From contig JAUIBT010000021.1 of NCBI GenBank assembly GCA_030428255.1, positions 1-64,000 of the forward strand: DNA of 64,000 bases, written 5' to 3'. Every line of letters starts with the position of its first letter. The stretch's first letter is position 1. A program made the position numbers and the translations under genes. A model generated the notes under the pieces. It was not told where the DNA came from. It saw only the letters and a program-made list of their open reading frames with translations, and made no database searches. Origin of the DNA: Alphaproteobacteria bacterium (GTDB lineage Bacteria > Pseudomonadota > Alphaproteobacteria > UBA7985 > JAUIBT01). This document shows, in pieces, positions 16,728 through 25,665 of the stretch.

Positions 16728-17630
16728 ATGGTTTTGGGATTTGTGCTGGCGGTGGCGAACGTGCTTTCCCCAGTGGTTGCGACCGCTGGGATTGGCTTTG
16801 CCTGGCAAAAGCTGCGCGGCGACTTTGACCGTGTGTTTGTGGGGCAACTGGCGCTGAACGTGGCCGCCCCTTGCCTCATCCTCTCGGCCTTTTCGCGCCC
16901 AGAGCTTCAGCTCGCGACGGTGGGGCAGGTGGTGTTGGCGGCTAGCTTGATGGTGGCGGCGTTTGCGCTGGTTTTGGTGCCGCTGCTGCCCCGCTTGGGA
17001 CTGGCCTATCGCGATTTCCTACAACCCTTGCTATTTCCCAACACGGGCAACTTGGGCTTGCCACTGGTGTTTTTCGCGCTGGGCGATGCCGGCTTGGCCT
17101 TCGGCTTGATCTTTTCCAACGCCATCATGGCTTTTCACGCGCTCCTGGGCGTGCCCGTGACTTCCGGTCAGTTCTCGATCAAGCAGTTGGCGCGCAATTC
17201 CATGTTCGTCGCCTTCCTCGCGGCGGTGCTGCTTAAGACCATAGACTGGCAGTTGCCCGTCGCGGTGCTGAACTTCTGTCAGATGATCGGCGCGATTGTG
17301 GTGCCGCTGATGCTGATGGCGCTGGGCTCCAGCTTGGCCAGCTTCAAGCCATCGGGCGGTGGGCTGATTTTGGGGCTGTCAGCTCTGCGGGTCGGGTTGG
17401 GCAGCCTGGTGGGGTTTGCCATTGCTGAGGCGCTGGCGCTGCCAGACCCGCTGTATGGTGCCTTCGTCATTCAGTCGGGCATGCCGGTGGCCGTCTTGTC
17501 CTACATGATGTCGGCTCAGCACAAGCGCCGTCCGGTCGAGGTGGCGGCCATGGTCCTGGCCTCAACGATCATGGCGATCGCGCTGTTTCCGTTGATTTTC
17601 GCTGTGCTGCGCTGGGGTGGCCATCTTTAA
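16728..17630 (+). CDS. AEC (auxin efflux carrier) family transporter
   Basis: 300 residues from the ATG at 16728. The open frame runs upstream to 16629, but the N-terminal addition is hydrophilic and unlike the family. About ten transmembrane helices are visible. P-N-T-G-N-L-G-L-P at about 104-112 is the highly conserved AEC block with its Asn and Pro kinks in helix 4, and Q-S-G-M-P-V-A-V near 247 is the matching block in the second half. Bacterial members export organic acids such as malate or related anions. It is divergent from an aldolase gene that makes keto acids, a suggestive but unproven link. Confidence 0.88.
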   Translation: MVLGFVLAVANVLSPVVATAGIGFAWQKLRGDFDRVFVGQLALNVAAPCLILSAFSRPELQLATVGQVVLAASLMVAAFALVLVPLLPRLGLAYRDFLQPLLFPNTGNLGLPLVFFALGDAGLAFGLIFSNAIMAFHALLGVPVTSGQFSIKQLARNSMFVAFLAAVLLKTIDWQLPVAVLNFCQMIGAIVVPLMLMALGSSLASFKPSGGGLILGLSALRVGLGSLVGFAIAEALALPDPLYGAFVIQSGMPVAVLSYMMSAQHKRRPVEVAAMVLASTIMAIALFPLIFAVLRWGGHL

Positions 17631-17681
17631 GTTCGCCCATGGCCTAGCGGCCTCGAGTTCACCCTCGCGCGCGGCCCCGCC

Positions 17682-18710
17682 TCAGTCCTTGTGATGGGTC
17701 GAGGGCATGATCGAGCGGCGTTTGCGCGGCTTGACCTCGGGCTCCGGCTCCGTCGCCTGGCCTTCAGGCGCGCTGCCCCAAGGCTGAGCCTTGTGAGCCA
17801 TGGGCTTTCGGTGCAAAAGCGAGCCATCGCCCCACTTGGTCTCAAACTCTTGCTTGCTCATGGCCGAGTCGAGGTAGGCGCGATAATCCGCTTTGAACTC
17901 GGCCTCCTGCGGGCTGAGCGGTCTGCGGTGGGGAACCGGCAGAGTCCTGACGTTGTTGTCGGTTCTCTGCGGGGGCTTGGCCCGGCCGCGGCGATAGCTG
18001 GCCCAGCGCTTTTGGGTCGGCGTTCGATGGATGAAATCCATCCAAGCAAACAAGGGGTCCAGCGCCACGTTGCGGTACTTGAAAATTGGAATGAGCAACG
18101 CGCCACAGGCAAAGCCGCCCAAATGCGCCCACCAGGCCACGTTTGAGGCGTTGGGCGCAAAGACCCCAAACACCTGCTGAGCAAACCACACGGCGAAAAA
18201 GGCAATGGCTGGCATGGGCACCGGGAAAAAGAAAATCAGTAAGATGAAGCGCGCAAAGGGGTGCATCATCAGGTAGGCCGCGAACAGGGCCGCGATAGAG
18301 CCTGACGCGCCGATCATGGGCGTAAAGGGATCGCCCGCAAAATAGATCTGTGCCAGGGCTGCAACCACGCCGCCCAGCAGGTAAAACAGCAGGTAACGCA
18401 GGTGGCCCATTGCGTCCTCGACGTTATCGCCCACCACCCAAAGGGCCAGCATATTGCCCAAAAGGTGCATGAGATCGCCGTGCAAGAATTGGTAGGAGAC
18501 CAGACGCAGCGCGGGCAGCAGCTCGCCCGCTGGGGCCGAGGCCTGATTGGTGAACAGGGCGGGATAGACCGCGAAATTATAAACGTTGCTGCGGCCAAAG
18601 CCCCCGATCATCTCGAGCAGAAAGATGCCAACGCAGGCCGCCATCAAAGCGTAGGTCACATAGGGCTTGGAGATATGGCGGGTCGGGTTGTGGTCGCCGA
18701 TTGGCAGCAT
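17682..18710 (-). CDS. Rhomboid-family intramembrane serine protease
   Basis: 342 residues. Six or seven transmembrane helices span about 20-210. H-G-D-L-M-H-L-L-G-N-M at 77-87 supplies the oxyanion-hole His and Asn, and G-A-S-G at 134-137 gives catalytic S136. A-H-L-G-G-F at 195-200 gives the catalytic His 196. The rhomboid dyad is therefore complete. A C-terminal cytoplasmic tail of about 130 residues is rich in Arg, Pro and Lys and includes a short E-A-E-F-K-A-D-Y-R-A-Y-L-D segment. It begins 3 bp after the xthA stop, so it is probably translated from the same mRNA. Targets are unknown. Confidence 0.92.
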   Translation of the reverse strand: MLPIGDHNPTRHISKPYVTYALMAACVGIFLLEMIGGFGRSNVYNFAVYPALFTNQASAPAGELLPALRLVSYQFLHGDLMHLLGNMLALWVVGDNVEDAMGHLRYLLFYLLGGVVAALAQIYFAGDPFTPMIGASGSIAALFAAYLMMHPFARFILLIFFFPVPMPAIAFFAVWFAQQVFGVFAPNASNVAWWAHLGGFACGALLIPIFKYRNVALDPLFAWMDFIHRTPTQKRWASYRRGRAKPPQRTDNNVRTLPVPHRRPLSPQEAEFKADYRAYLDSAMSKQEFETKWGDGSLLHRKPMAHKAQPWGSAPEGQATEPEPEVKPRKRRSIMPSTHHKD

Positions 18711-18713
18711 GGG

Positions 18714-19514
18714 TCAGCGCTCCAATCGCGCGATGATAGGGGTGTGGTCAGAGGCTTTCTCTCGCCCGCGCGGCTCGCGATCAATCTGGCAGTCCAGCAG
18801 GCGGTCGGTGGCCTGCGGCGATAGCAGCAAATGATCAATGCGGATGCCATTGTCTTTGGCGTAAGCGCCGCCAGTGTAATCCCAATAGGTGTAGAGGTGC
18901 GCCTGATGGGTCAAGCTGCGCAGCGCGTCGTAGTAGCCAAGATTGAGCAGCGCCTGAAACTCCTGGCGGCTGGCGAGCGAGAACAAAGCGTCGTCGCGCC
19001 AGGCTTGCGGATCATAGCAGTCGTGCGGCTCGGGGATGATGTTGAAATCGCCCGCAAAGACCGCCGGGCGCTCTTCGGCCAGAACGGCGGCCATGCGCGC
19101 GCCCAGGCGGCGCATCCAGGCGTGCTTATAGCTGTATTTCTCGCTGCCCATAGGGTTGCCGTTGGGCAGGTAGAGGCAGGCAATGATGAAGTCGCCCAGC
19201 TCGGCCTCGATATAGCGCGCTTGCGGGTCTTCGGGGTCGCCCGGCAGGGCGGTCAGGCGGATATCAAGCGGCTCCTTAGAGAGCAGAGCGACGCCGTTGT
19301 AAGACTTTTGTCCGACGATATGGGCTTGGTAGCCCGCCTGCTCGATCGCCTCGTAGGGGAAGGTTTCTTCGGTGGCTTTGATTTCTTGCAGGCAGACAAC
19401 ATCGGGCGCTGCGCTGGTCAACCAGTCAGTGACATTGGCCAAGCGCGCACGAACGGAGTTCACATTCCAAGATGCAATGCTGAGGGGGGGCGGCGCATCG
19501 GCGCTTTGTGTCAT
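18714..19514 (-). CDS. xthA: Exodeoxyribonuclease III
   Basis: 266 residues, the normal length. Endonuclease/exonuclease/phosphatase motifs are present: S-W-N-V-N-S near 13-18, L-Q-E-I-K-A near 42-47, Y-L-P-N-G near 115-119, G-D-F-N-I near 153-157 and S-D-H-T-P-I near the C terminus. It cleaves 5' of abasic sites and removes 3' blocks in base-excision repair. It lies 6 bp downstream of erpA and 3 bp upstream of the rhomboid gene. This forms a small operon divergent from dgt. Confidence 0.95.
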   Translation of the reverse strand: MTQSADAPPPLSIASWNVNSVRARLANVTDWLTSAAPDVVCLQEIKATEETFPYEAIEQAGYQAHIVGQKSYNGVALLSKEPLDIRLTALPGDPEDPQARYIEAELGDFIIACLYLPNGNPMGSEKYSYKHAWMRRLGARMAAVLAEERPAVFAGDFNIIPEPHDCYDPQAWRDDALFSLASRQEFQALLNLGYYDALRSLTHQAHLYTYWDYTGGAYAKDNGIRIDHLLLSPQATDRLLDCQIDREPRGREKASDHTPIIARLER

Positions 19515-19520
19515 ACCGCT

Positions 19521-19889
19521 CTAGCCAATCGAAAACGAGGTGCCGCAGCCGCAAGACGAGACCGCATTGGGGTTGGTGATCTGAAACGAAGCTCCGACAA
19601 GGCTGATCACATAGTCCACGGTCGAGCCGCCCAGCAATGGCAAAGACACCGGGTCCACCGCCAGGCGCACGCCGTCGGTCTCAAAAATCAGGTCCTCATC
19701 GTTGGGCTGGTCGATCAGCTCGAACTTGTACTGAAAGCCCGAACAACCGCCGCCTTCTACCTCAACCCGCAAAACCTCGTTGGCCCGCGCTTCTTGCTTG
19801 CAGAGCTTGCGCACTTGTGCCGCGGCGGCCGGGCTCAAGTGGACCTCGAGGCCCGCCAGATCTAAGTCGAGTGTTAAATCATCCATCAT
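19521..19889 (-). CDS. erpA: Iron-sulfur cluster insertion protein (A-type carrier)
   Basis: 122 residues from the ATG at 19889; a GTG at 19910 would add seven residues. Three cluster-binding cysteines are visible: one in G-G-G-C-S-G-F-Q and two in the C-terminal C-G-C-G-x-S-F. L-S-P-A-A-A-A-Q-V marks the N-terminal helix. A-type carriers deliver Fe-S clusters to apoproteins. The position next to dgt-argS is typical of alphaproteobacterial erpA. It is the first gene of the erpA-xthA-rhomboid run and is divergent from dgt. Confidence 0.92.
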   Translation of the reverse strand: MMDDLTLDLDLAGLEVHLSPAAAAQVRKLCKQEARANEVLRVEVEGGGCSGFQYKFELIDQPNDEDLIFETDGVRLAVDPVSLPLLGGSTVDYVISLVGASFQITNPNAVSSCGCGTSFSIG

Positions 19890-20044
19890 CGGCACCCAGT
19901 CATTATGCACAGGCGCGCAAATTTATCGCCGCTGTGCTAGGTCTAGGGGTAGGGCAGGCACCAAGCCTTGGCAAGCCCTGATCGCGCGGAGTTGCGCAGC
20001 CAAGATCAAGCCTCACGGGTCTGCGCTGTGGAAGTATAGGTTTT

Positions 20045-21307
20045 ATGAACGGTACGAAATTTCAAGACCCTAGCCGCGACTGTCACTCACAAACTGCTGT
20101 GAGCGATCTGGCGAGGCTGCAACATCCCAGTGGCCAGCGCTTGGGCCTGGCCCCTTACGCTTGTTTGCCAAGTCAAGATCCGCTGCGCCGTTTTGAGACC
20201 AACAGCGAGAGCGTGCGCTCGCCGTACCAACGCGACCGCGACCGGATTATTCACTCCTCGGCCTTTCGAAAGTTGCAGCACAAGACTCAGGTCTTCGTGG
20301 CCCACGAGGGGGATAATTATCGTACCCGCCTGACGCACTCGATTGAGGTGGCACAGATCGCGCGCTCGATATCAGTTGCTCTGCGCCTGGATGAAGACCT
20401 GGCCGAAGCGGTGGCCCTGGCTCACGACTTAGGCCACACGCCCTTTGGCCATGCCGGGGAAGACGCACTGTCGGCCTGCCTGCAAGCGCGTGGTCTGTCG
20501 GCCTTTAACCACAACGACCAAGCGATCCGCGTTGTGACCCAGCTTGAACATCACTACGCGGCTTTCCCAGGGCTCAATCTAACCTGGGACGCGCTGGAGG
20601 GTATCGCCAAGCACAACGGACCGTTGGAAGGCGCGCTGCCCGAGGCCATTGCAGCAGAGCAAGCCGCTTGGGATTTGCAGCCGCGCGGCTATGCCAGCGC
20701 CGAGGCTCAGGTTGCGGCCTTGTCGGACGATATCGCCTACAACAACCACGACATCGATGATGGCGTGCGGGTCGGCTTGCTGGCGCTGGAAGATTTTCGC
20801 CACCTGCCGTTGCTGGGCGACACCATCACCCAGGTTGAGCGCTTGCACCCGCATGCCAGCTTAGAGCAGCGCCGCCACGAGGTGTTGCGGCGTACCATCG
20901 ACGCCATGGTTAAAGACGTTTTGGCCACCAGCCAAGCACGCCTGACCGCGCTGCCTGGCGCGAGCGTGGCCGAAGTGCGCGCGGCAAACGGCCCGGTGAT
21001 CGGCTTTTCGACAGACATGGAGGAGGCGATTCGCCAATTGCGGCGCTTCTTGTTCGACAATCTTTACCGCCATTTTCAGGTCAACCGCATGCGGGTCAAA
21101 GCCATGCGCGTCGTCCAGCAGTTGTTCGACTATTATCACCAGCACCCTGAAAGTCTGCCGACCCCTTGGCGGGCGGGGGCTTTGGCCTGCCAACGCGAGG
21201 CAGAGCTGACCCGCTTGGTGGTCGACTACATCGCTGGCATGACCGATTCGCTGGCGGTCAAAGAGCACTCGGCTCTGTTCGATACCTACAGCATGTTCAG
21301 CGTCTAA
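20045..21307 (+). CDS. dgt: Deoxyguanosinetriphosphate triphosphohydrolase-like protein
   Basis: 420 residues. The N terminus has Y-Q-R-D-R-D-R-I-I-H-S-S-A-F-R-K-L near 60-76, the family block of dNTPases. The HD domain follows with R-L-T-H-S-I-E-V near 98-105, the H-D pair in A-H-D-L-G-H-T-P-F-G-H-A-G-E near 128-141, and a later D-D-I-A-Y-N-N-H-D block that completes the metal site. The length fits the shorter type-2 dGTPase-like proteins. It is divergent from erpA and followed by argS after 161 bp. Confidence 0.93.
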   Translation: MNGTKFQDPSRDCHSQTAVSDLARLQHPSGQRLGLAPYACLPSQDPLRRFETNSESVRSPYQRDRDRIIHSSAFRKLQHKTQVFVAHEGDNYRTRLTHSIEVAQIARSISVALRLDEDLAEAVALAHDLGHTPFGHAGEDALSACLQARGLSAFNHNDQAIRVVTQLEHHYAAFPGLNLTWDALEGIAKHNGPLEGALPEAIAAEQAAWDLQPRGYASAEAQVAALSDDIAYNNHDIDDGVRVGLLALEDFRHLPLLGDTITQVERLHPHASLEQRRHEVLRRTIDAMVKDVLATSQARLTALPGASVAEVRAANGPVIGFSTDMEEAIRQLRRFLFDNLYRHFQVNRMRVKAMRVVQQLFDYYHQHPESLPTPWRAGALACQREAELTRLVVDYIAGMTDSLAVKEHSALFDTYSMFSV

Positions 21308-21468
21308 AACGACGCTGGCTGAGGCGGGCAAATCAGCTTGCGCCCAGAGGTAAAGCGCCTAGTATGGGCGGCCCGACGCTGGCCTGCGCCAGCCTAGACA
21401 GCGCCGACGCCCTGATCGCTTCGCGCTGCCGACCGCCAAATAACCCTCATTCAGACCGCCCGATTGCC

Positions 21469-23202
21469 ATGAACCACTTTCGCCATTTCCGCGCTCAGAT
21501 CCTGGAGCGGCTCAGCCATATCGACGCCTTGCAAGACAGCGCCTTTGAGCGCGTGGTGGTCGAGCTGCCCCGCGATGCCAAGCACGGCGATCTTGCGTGT
21601 AACGCCGCGATGGTGCTGGCCAAGGCTGCTGGCCTCAAACCGCGCGATTTGGCTGAGACCATCAAGACCCACATTGCGACCATCCCCGGCATTGCAGCGG
21701 TTGAGATCGCGGGTCCCGGATTCTTAAACCTGCGCTTGGGCAGCGATTTTTGGCTCAGCCAAATCCAGCGCATTTTGGAACAAGGCACCGACTTTGGCAG
21801 CAGCGATTTGGCGGGCGGCGAGAAGCTGAACGTTGAGTACGTCTCTGCCAACCCCACCGGCCCGTTGCACCTGGCACACGCACGCGGCGCGGTGATTGGC
21901 GATGTCATGGCGCGGCTGAGCGAGAAGGTCGGCTATGATGTGACGCGCGAATACTATATCAATGACGCAGGCGGCCAGGTGGATATCTTGGCGCGTTCGG
22001 CCTACCTGCGCTACCGCGAGGCCTTTGGTGAAACCATCACCATTCCCGAAGGGCTCTATCCTGGCGACTATTTGGTCGCGGTGGGCCAAGGGCTAAAGCA
22101 GCGCGATGGCGACAAGTGGCTGACCGCAGACGAAGCTGATTGGCTGCCAGCGGTGCGCGACTATGCGCTGGCTCGCATGCTGGAGTTGATCAAGGCCGAC
22201 CTGAAGGTCATGGGCATTGAGCAGCACTTCACCTCAGAGGCGGCCTTGGTTGCGGCCAACAAAGTCGGCCAAGCCATCGACGCCCTGAGTGCGCTGGGGC
22301 TCATGTATCGCGGCGTCCTGGAGCCGCCCAAAGGCCAGAAGCCTGAGGACTGGGAACCGCGCGAGCAGCTCTTGTTCCGCTCATCAGATTTTGGCGATGA
22401 TGTGGATCGCCCTATTCAGAAGTCCGACGGCTCTTGGACCTATTTTGCCAACGACATCGCCTATCACTACGATAAGTATCAGCGCGGCTTTGCTAAGATG
22501 ATCAACGTATTTGGCGTCGATCATGCGGGCTACATCAAGCGGCTGCGGGCGTCGGTCAAAGCCATGACTGAGGGCACGGGTGATCTGACGGTCTTGACCT
22601 GTAATCTGGTCAAGCTTTACCGCGACGGTGAGTTGGTAAAGATGTCCAAACGCTCGGGAAATTTTATCACGTTGGGCGATGTGCTGGAGGAAATCGGCTC
22701 CAACGTTTTGCGCTTTGTGATTTTGACGCGCCGCTCTGACATGCCCTTAGATATTGATTATGCTCGGGTTTTAGAGGCTAGCAAGGACAACCCCGTTTGG
22801 GCGATCAACTATGCATACGCGCGGATCAACTCAGTGTTTCGCAAGGCTGAGGAGATGTTCCCAGGCCAAGACCTGGGCGCCGCTGGCCTGATGAACACCG
22901 CGATTGAGCGCCTGACCAGCGAGGAAGAACTAGCGGTTATGAACCTGCTCAGCCAGTGGCCGCAGACGCTGGAGACGGCGGCCTTCAATGCTGAGCCGCA
23001 CCGCGTCGCTTTCTATCTTCAGGAGTTGGCGTCCGCCTTCAACGCGCTGTGGTCGGCAGGGCATGGTGATGTCACTTTGCGCTTCTTGCAGGACAGCGAT
23101 CTGGAGCTTTCCGTCGCGAGATTGGCGCTTTTGCGCGCCACCTCCAACATCATTTTGTCGGGTTTCGATGTCATGGGAGTAGTGCCGCAAGAGGTGATGT
23201 AA
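21469..23202 (+). CDS. argS: Arginyl-tRNA synthetase
   Basis: 577 residues from the ATG at 21469. The frame is open further upstream, but that stretch overlaps dgt and lacks homology. S-A-N-P-T-G-P-L-H-L-A-H-A-R-G-A near 127-142 is the class I HIGH region; here it reads H-L-A-H rather than the common H-V/I-G-H. K-M-S-K-R-S-G near 391 is the KMSKS loop. The N-terminal Add1 domain and the C-terminal DALR anticodon-binding domain are recognisable. It charges tRNA-Arg. The stop shares one base with the next start (TAATG). Confidence 0.95.
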   Translation: MNHFRHFRAQILERLSHIDALQDSAFERVVVELPRDAKHGDLACNAAMVLAKAAGLKPRDLAETIKTHIATIPGIAAVEIAGPGFLNLRLGSDFWLSQIQRILEQGTDFGSSDLAGGEKLNVEYVSANPTGPLHLAHARGAVIGDVMARLSEKVGYDVTREYYINDAGGQVDILARSAYLRYREAFGETITIPEGLYPGDYLVAVGQGLKQRDGDKWLTADEADWLPAVRDYALARMLELIKADLKVMGIEQHFTSEAALVAANKVGQAIDALSALGLMYRGVLEPPKGQKPEDWEPREQLLFRSSDFGDDVDRPIQKSDGSWTYFANDIAYHYDKYQRGFAKMINVFGVDHAGYIKRLRASVKAMTEGTGDLTVLTCNLVKLYRDGELVKMSKRSGNFITLGDVLEEIGSNVLRFVILTRRSDMPLDIDYARVLEASKDNPVWAINYAYARINSVFRKAEEMFPGQDLGAAGLMNTAIERLTSEEELAVMNLLSQWPQTLETAAFNAEPHRVAFYLQELASAFNALWSAGHGDVTLRFLQDSDLELSVARLALLRATSNIILSGFDVMGVVPQEVM

Positions 23203-25559
23203 TGACCGAATTTGACGACACGACATTGAACAAAGACATTTCAGACCAGCCACTTACCAGCCTGACCGACCTGGCCAAACGCATGCGCGGACCGCAGTAT
23301 CGCTCGTCGCTTGCCAGCCAGGATCGACGTATCAGCCAAGATCGACGTATCAGTCAGGATCGCCAAGCGAGCTTGGAGGCCGCTGCTGAGCAGCGCACGC
23401 CCCCACCGGCTCCTCGGCGCGACCCCTTCGCGCAAGCCGCCGAGGCTTGGGAGGCAGACAGCATTCGGGCCGCAGCAGCAGCCCAGGGCGCTAACCAGGC
23501 TTTGGGCGCGGACCAGGCAGCACACATAGAGCCCGACCAGGACGGTGATCATCAAAGCTGGGATGACCCTCAGTACGGTGAATCAACAAAAGACGCCTCG
23601 TTGGCCTATCAGGACCCTCTAGGCGAACCCCTGGGCGAACCCCTGGGCGAACCCTGGCAAGCCGCGTTGGACCCACTGCACAACCCCGGGTTTGAACCGC
23701 AAATGGCCGGGCATCAGCACCAAGCCGAGGCGCAACACTTTGGGCCTGCGCACCAGGCATCGCAAGGGGCCTCAGGGTTAGACGCTCAAGCCATCGACGC
23801 GGCGCTCGGCGATCTTTCGCCTGAGGCGCGGGATTGGCAAGCCGTGGCTTGGCACCAAGAAGGCCCCGTGTCCGGCCATCTGGTCAACGGCAATCTGCGC
23901 AGCACTCGACGCGCGGATCTGAAAGCTGCACTCAGCTTTGACTACGCCGCAGAGGACCACGATGAGCAAGCCTACGCGCCTGCCTATCGGCCCGCAGCGC
24001 GCGTGCCTGGCTTTGCCCGCGGCGAACACGAGACCCAGCACTTCGCTGCAAACGAGCACGATCAAGCCTTGGGCCACGATCTGCGCGCGGCGGGCGAAGC
24101 CATGGCCGCCGAGCGCCATTCGGTGACACAGGCACAGATCCGCTATCGCCTGGGCCGCAGCAGTGCTGCAATCTGGAAGGTGTGCCGCGCCGCCTCCATG
24201 CCGCAAATAGCGATGGTCGCGGGTGGCGTGGCCTCAAGCGTGGTTATGGGATTGGTGATCTGGAGCTTGGTCAGTGAACCCAGTCTGCGCGAGCCGCTCT
24301 ACCTTGCCGCACAAGAAGGCCCTGAAAAGCACGTTCCGGACGACCCCGGTGGCATGTACATTGCAAACCTGGGCATGAGCGTCTTGGGTCAGGACGATGA
24401 GTCCGCTACAGTGCAAATTGCTGAAGGCGATCATGGGTCCGTCATGGACCTGACGCTCGCGGGCCCGCAATCTCCATCGTCCGCAGCAAATCTTGACTCC
24501 ATCGATGATCTAATCTTGGCCGAACTGCCATCTCAGACCGCTGGGTCGCAGGCTGCAAGTCCTGCCAGCATTGATCAGCTGATCGCCTTAGCAGCCGTGG
24601 GCAGCGACGATGAAAGCGCGACCGCTAGACCCGTGTTGGCGAGTTCGAACCAAGACGTTGAGACAAGCAACGTTTGGCCGCCTTTACCTCGACGTAAAGA
24701 AGCTGCGCACGGCCAGGCCAAAAGCACGTCATCGGTGGCTCAGCCTTCTGAGGTGCCAGCCAATCCTGGCAGCAATCTGAGCAGCGATCTTGGCACCGTG
24801 TCAGCCGCCGCACCTTTGTCAAAGCAGGACGATTTGGGCGCTTTGGTCGAGGAGGTCGAAGCTGATCCCATTTGGCAGCTTCTGATGAACGACGGCCAGC
24901 TATCTGGCGACAAGCAAGCCGACGGCCACAGCCCAGATTTGGGTGAGGGGGCCATGCCGAATGGGCGATCACGACAGCAAAACCCGGCAGCGCTGATCTT
25001 CAACACTCAGTCGGTGGATGGGTTGCACGAGGCCAAGGTTGGCGCAGATATGGTGCCTCTTTTCATTCTTGACCAAGGCCTGCACAGTCAGGCGGGTCTG
25101 TTGGGCAACTTTGCCAACTGGGTCGTTCCCAGCGCGAAGGCGGTGGGCGAGCAGTTGGCACAGTTGCGCGCAGATGGGCAAGGTGGTTTGGTGGCCGCGC
25201 CAGAAGCGCCCACACCGCAGCCGGTCGCAAATGCAGACGATGAATCGGTCGTCGTGCCCGATGGTCCCTGGTCGCCGCCTTTGCTGCCCTCCGAGGCAAT
25301 CCAGCCCTATGGTCTGCAGCTCGCCTCATACCGGTCGCTGAATTCGGCGCGTCGCTCTTGGGAAAAATTTAAGGCCAAGCACCCCAGCTTGCTCAAGGAT
25401 TTGGTGTTGCGGGTCCAAACCGCGCAAATTGCTGGTCGTGGCACTTTCTATCGCTTGCAAGTTGGCCCCTTTCCCAATGAGCTAACGGCGCTGGACCTCT
25501 GCCAACAACTCCGCCAGCAGGGGCATCGCTCCTGCATCGTGGTTAAAAAGCGCAGGTAG
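23202..25559 (+). CDS. SPOR-domain membrane protein, unusually long
   Basis: 785 residues, where SPOR proteins at this locus are usually about 250-450. Residues 1-330 are cytoplasmic, hydrophilic and low-complexity, with short repeats Q-D-R-R-I-S (x2) and G-E-P-L (x3). One transmembrane helix spans about 335-356 (M-V-A-G-G-V-A-S-S-V-V). A long disordered periplasmic linker leads to a C-terminal SPOR domain at about 700-785, with Y-G-L-Q-L-A-S-Y-R-S and Y-R-L-Q-V-G-P-F. SPOR domains bind denuded septal peptidoglycan, so a cell-division role is likely. It overlaps argS by one base; nagZ, often next, is absent. Confidence 0.88.
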   Translation: MTEFDDTTLNKDISDQPLTSLTDLAKRMRGPQYRSSLASQDRRISQDRRISQDRQASLEAAAEQRTPPPAPRRDPFAQAAEAWEADSIRAAAAAQGANQALGADQAAHIEPDQDGDHQSWDDPQYGESTKDASLAYQDPLGEPLGEPLGEPWQAALDPLHNPGFEPQMAGHQHQAEAQHFGPAHQASQGASGLDAQAIDAALGDLSPEARDWQAVAWHQEGPVSGHLVNGNLRSTRRADLKAALSFDYAAEDHDEQAYAPAYRPAARVPGFARGEHETQHFAANEHDQALGHDLRAAGEAMAAERHSVTQAQIRYRLGRSSAAIWKVCRAASMPQIAMVAGGVASSVVMGLVIWSLVSEPSLREPLYLAAQEGPEKHVPDDPGGMYIANLGMSVLGQDDESATVQIAEGDHGSVMDLTLAGPQSPSSAANLDSIDDLILAELPSQTAGSQAASPASIDQLIALAAVGSDDESATARPVLASSNQDVETSNVWPPLPRRKEAAHGQAKSTSSVAQPSEVPANPGSNLSSDLGTVSAAAPLSKQDDLGALVEEVEADPIWQLLMNDGQLSGDKQADGHSPDLGEGAMPNGRSRQQNPAALIFNTQSVDGLHEAKVGADMVPLFILDQGLHSQAGLLGNFANWVVPSAKAVGEQLAQLRADGQGGLVAAPEAPTPQPVANADDESVVVPDGPWSPPLLPSEAIQPYGLQLASYRSLNSARRSWEKFKAKHPSLLKDLVLRVQTAQIAGRGTFYRLQVGPFPNELTALDLCQQLRQQGHRSCIVVKKRR
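23322..23357 (+). repeat. 18-bp tandem repeat (two copies, third partial) inside the SPOR gene
   Basis: GATCGACGTATCAGCCAA is followed directly by a copy with three changes at its end, then by a shortened third copy. It encodes repeated Q-D-R-R-I-S and keeps frame, so it marks slippage-prone low-complexity coding sequence. Confidence 0.85.
23622..23657 (+). repeat. 12-bp tandem repeat (three copies) inside the SPOR gene
   Basis: The unit GGCGAACCCCTG occurs three times in a row, the last with small changes, encoding G-E-P-L repeats in the cytoplasmic segment. The unit length preserves frame. Confidence 0.85.
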
Positions 25560-25665
25560 AGCGCGCTGCTGTTACGCCAAACTTCTGCGTGTAAGAGGTG
25601 CCGAAGTTGTGGGAGATTGTAGCCTTGGGCTTGCCTCTTGACCAGCAAAGCGGCATGCCTAAGCC

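Noticed and set aside
21166-21468. Upstream extension of argS
   Set aside because: It overlaps dgt and is not argS-like.
25560-25665. Remnant of nagZ between the SPOR gene and scpA
   Set aside because: The 106 bp are too short and show no frame with a NagZ motif.
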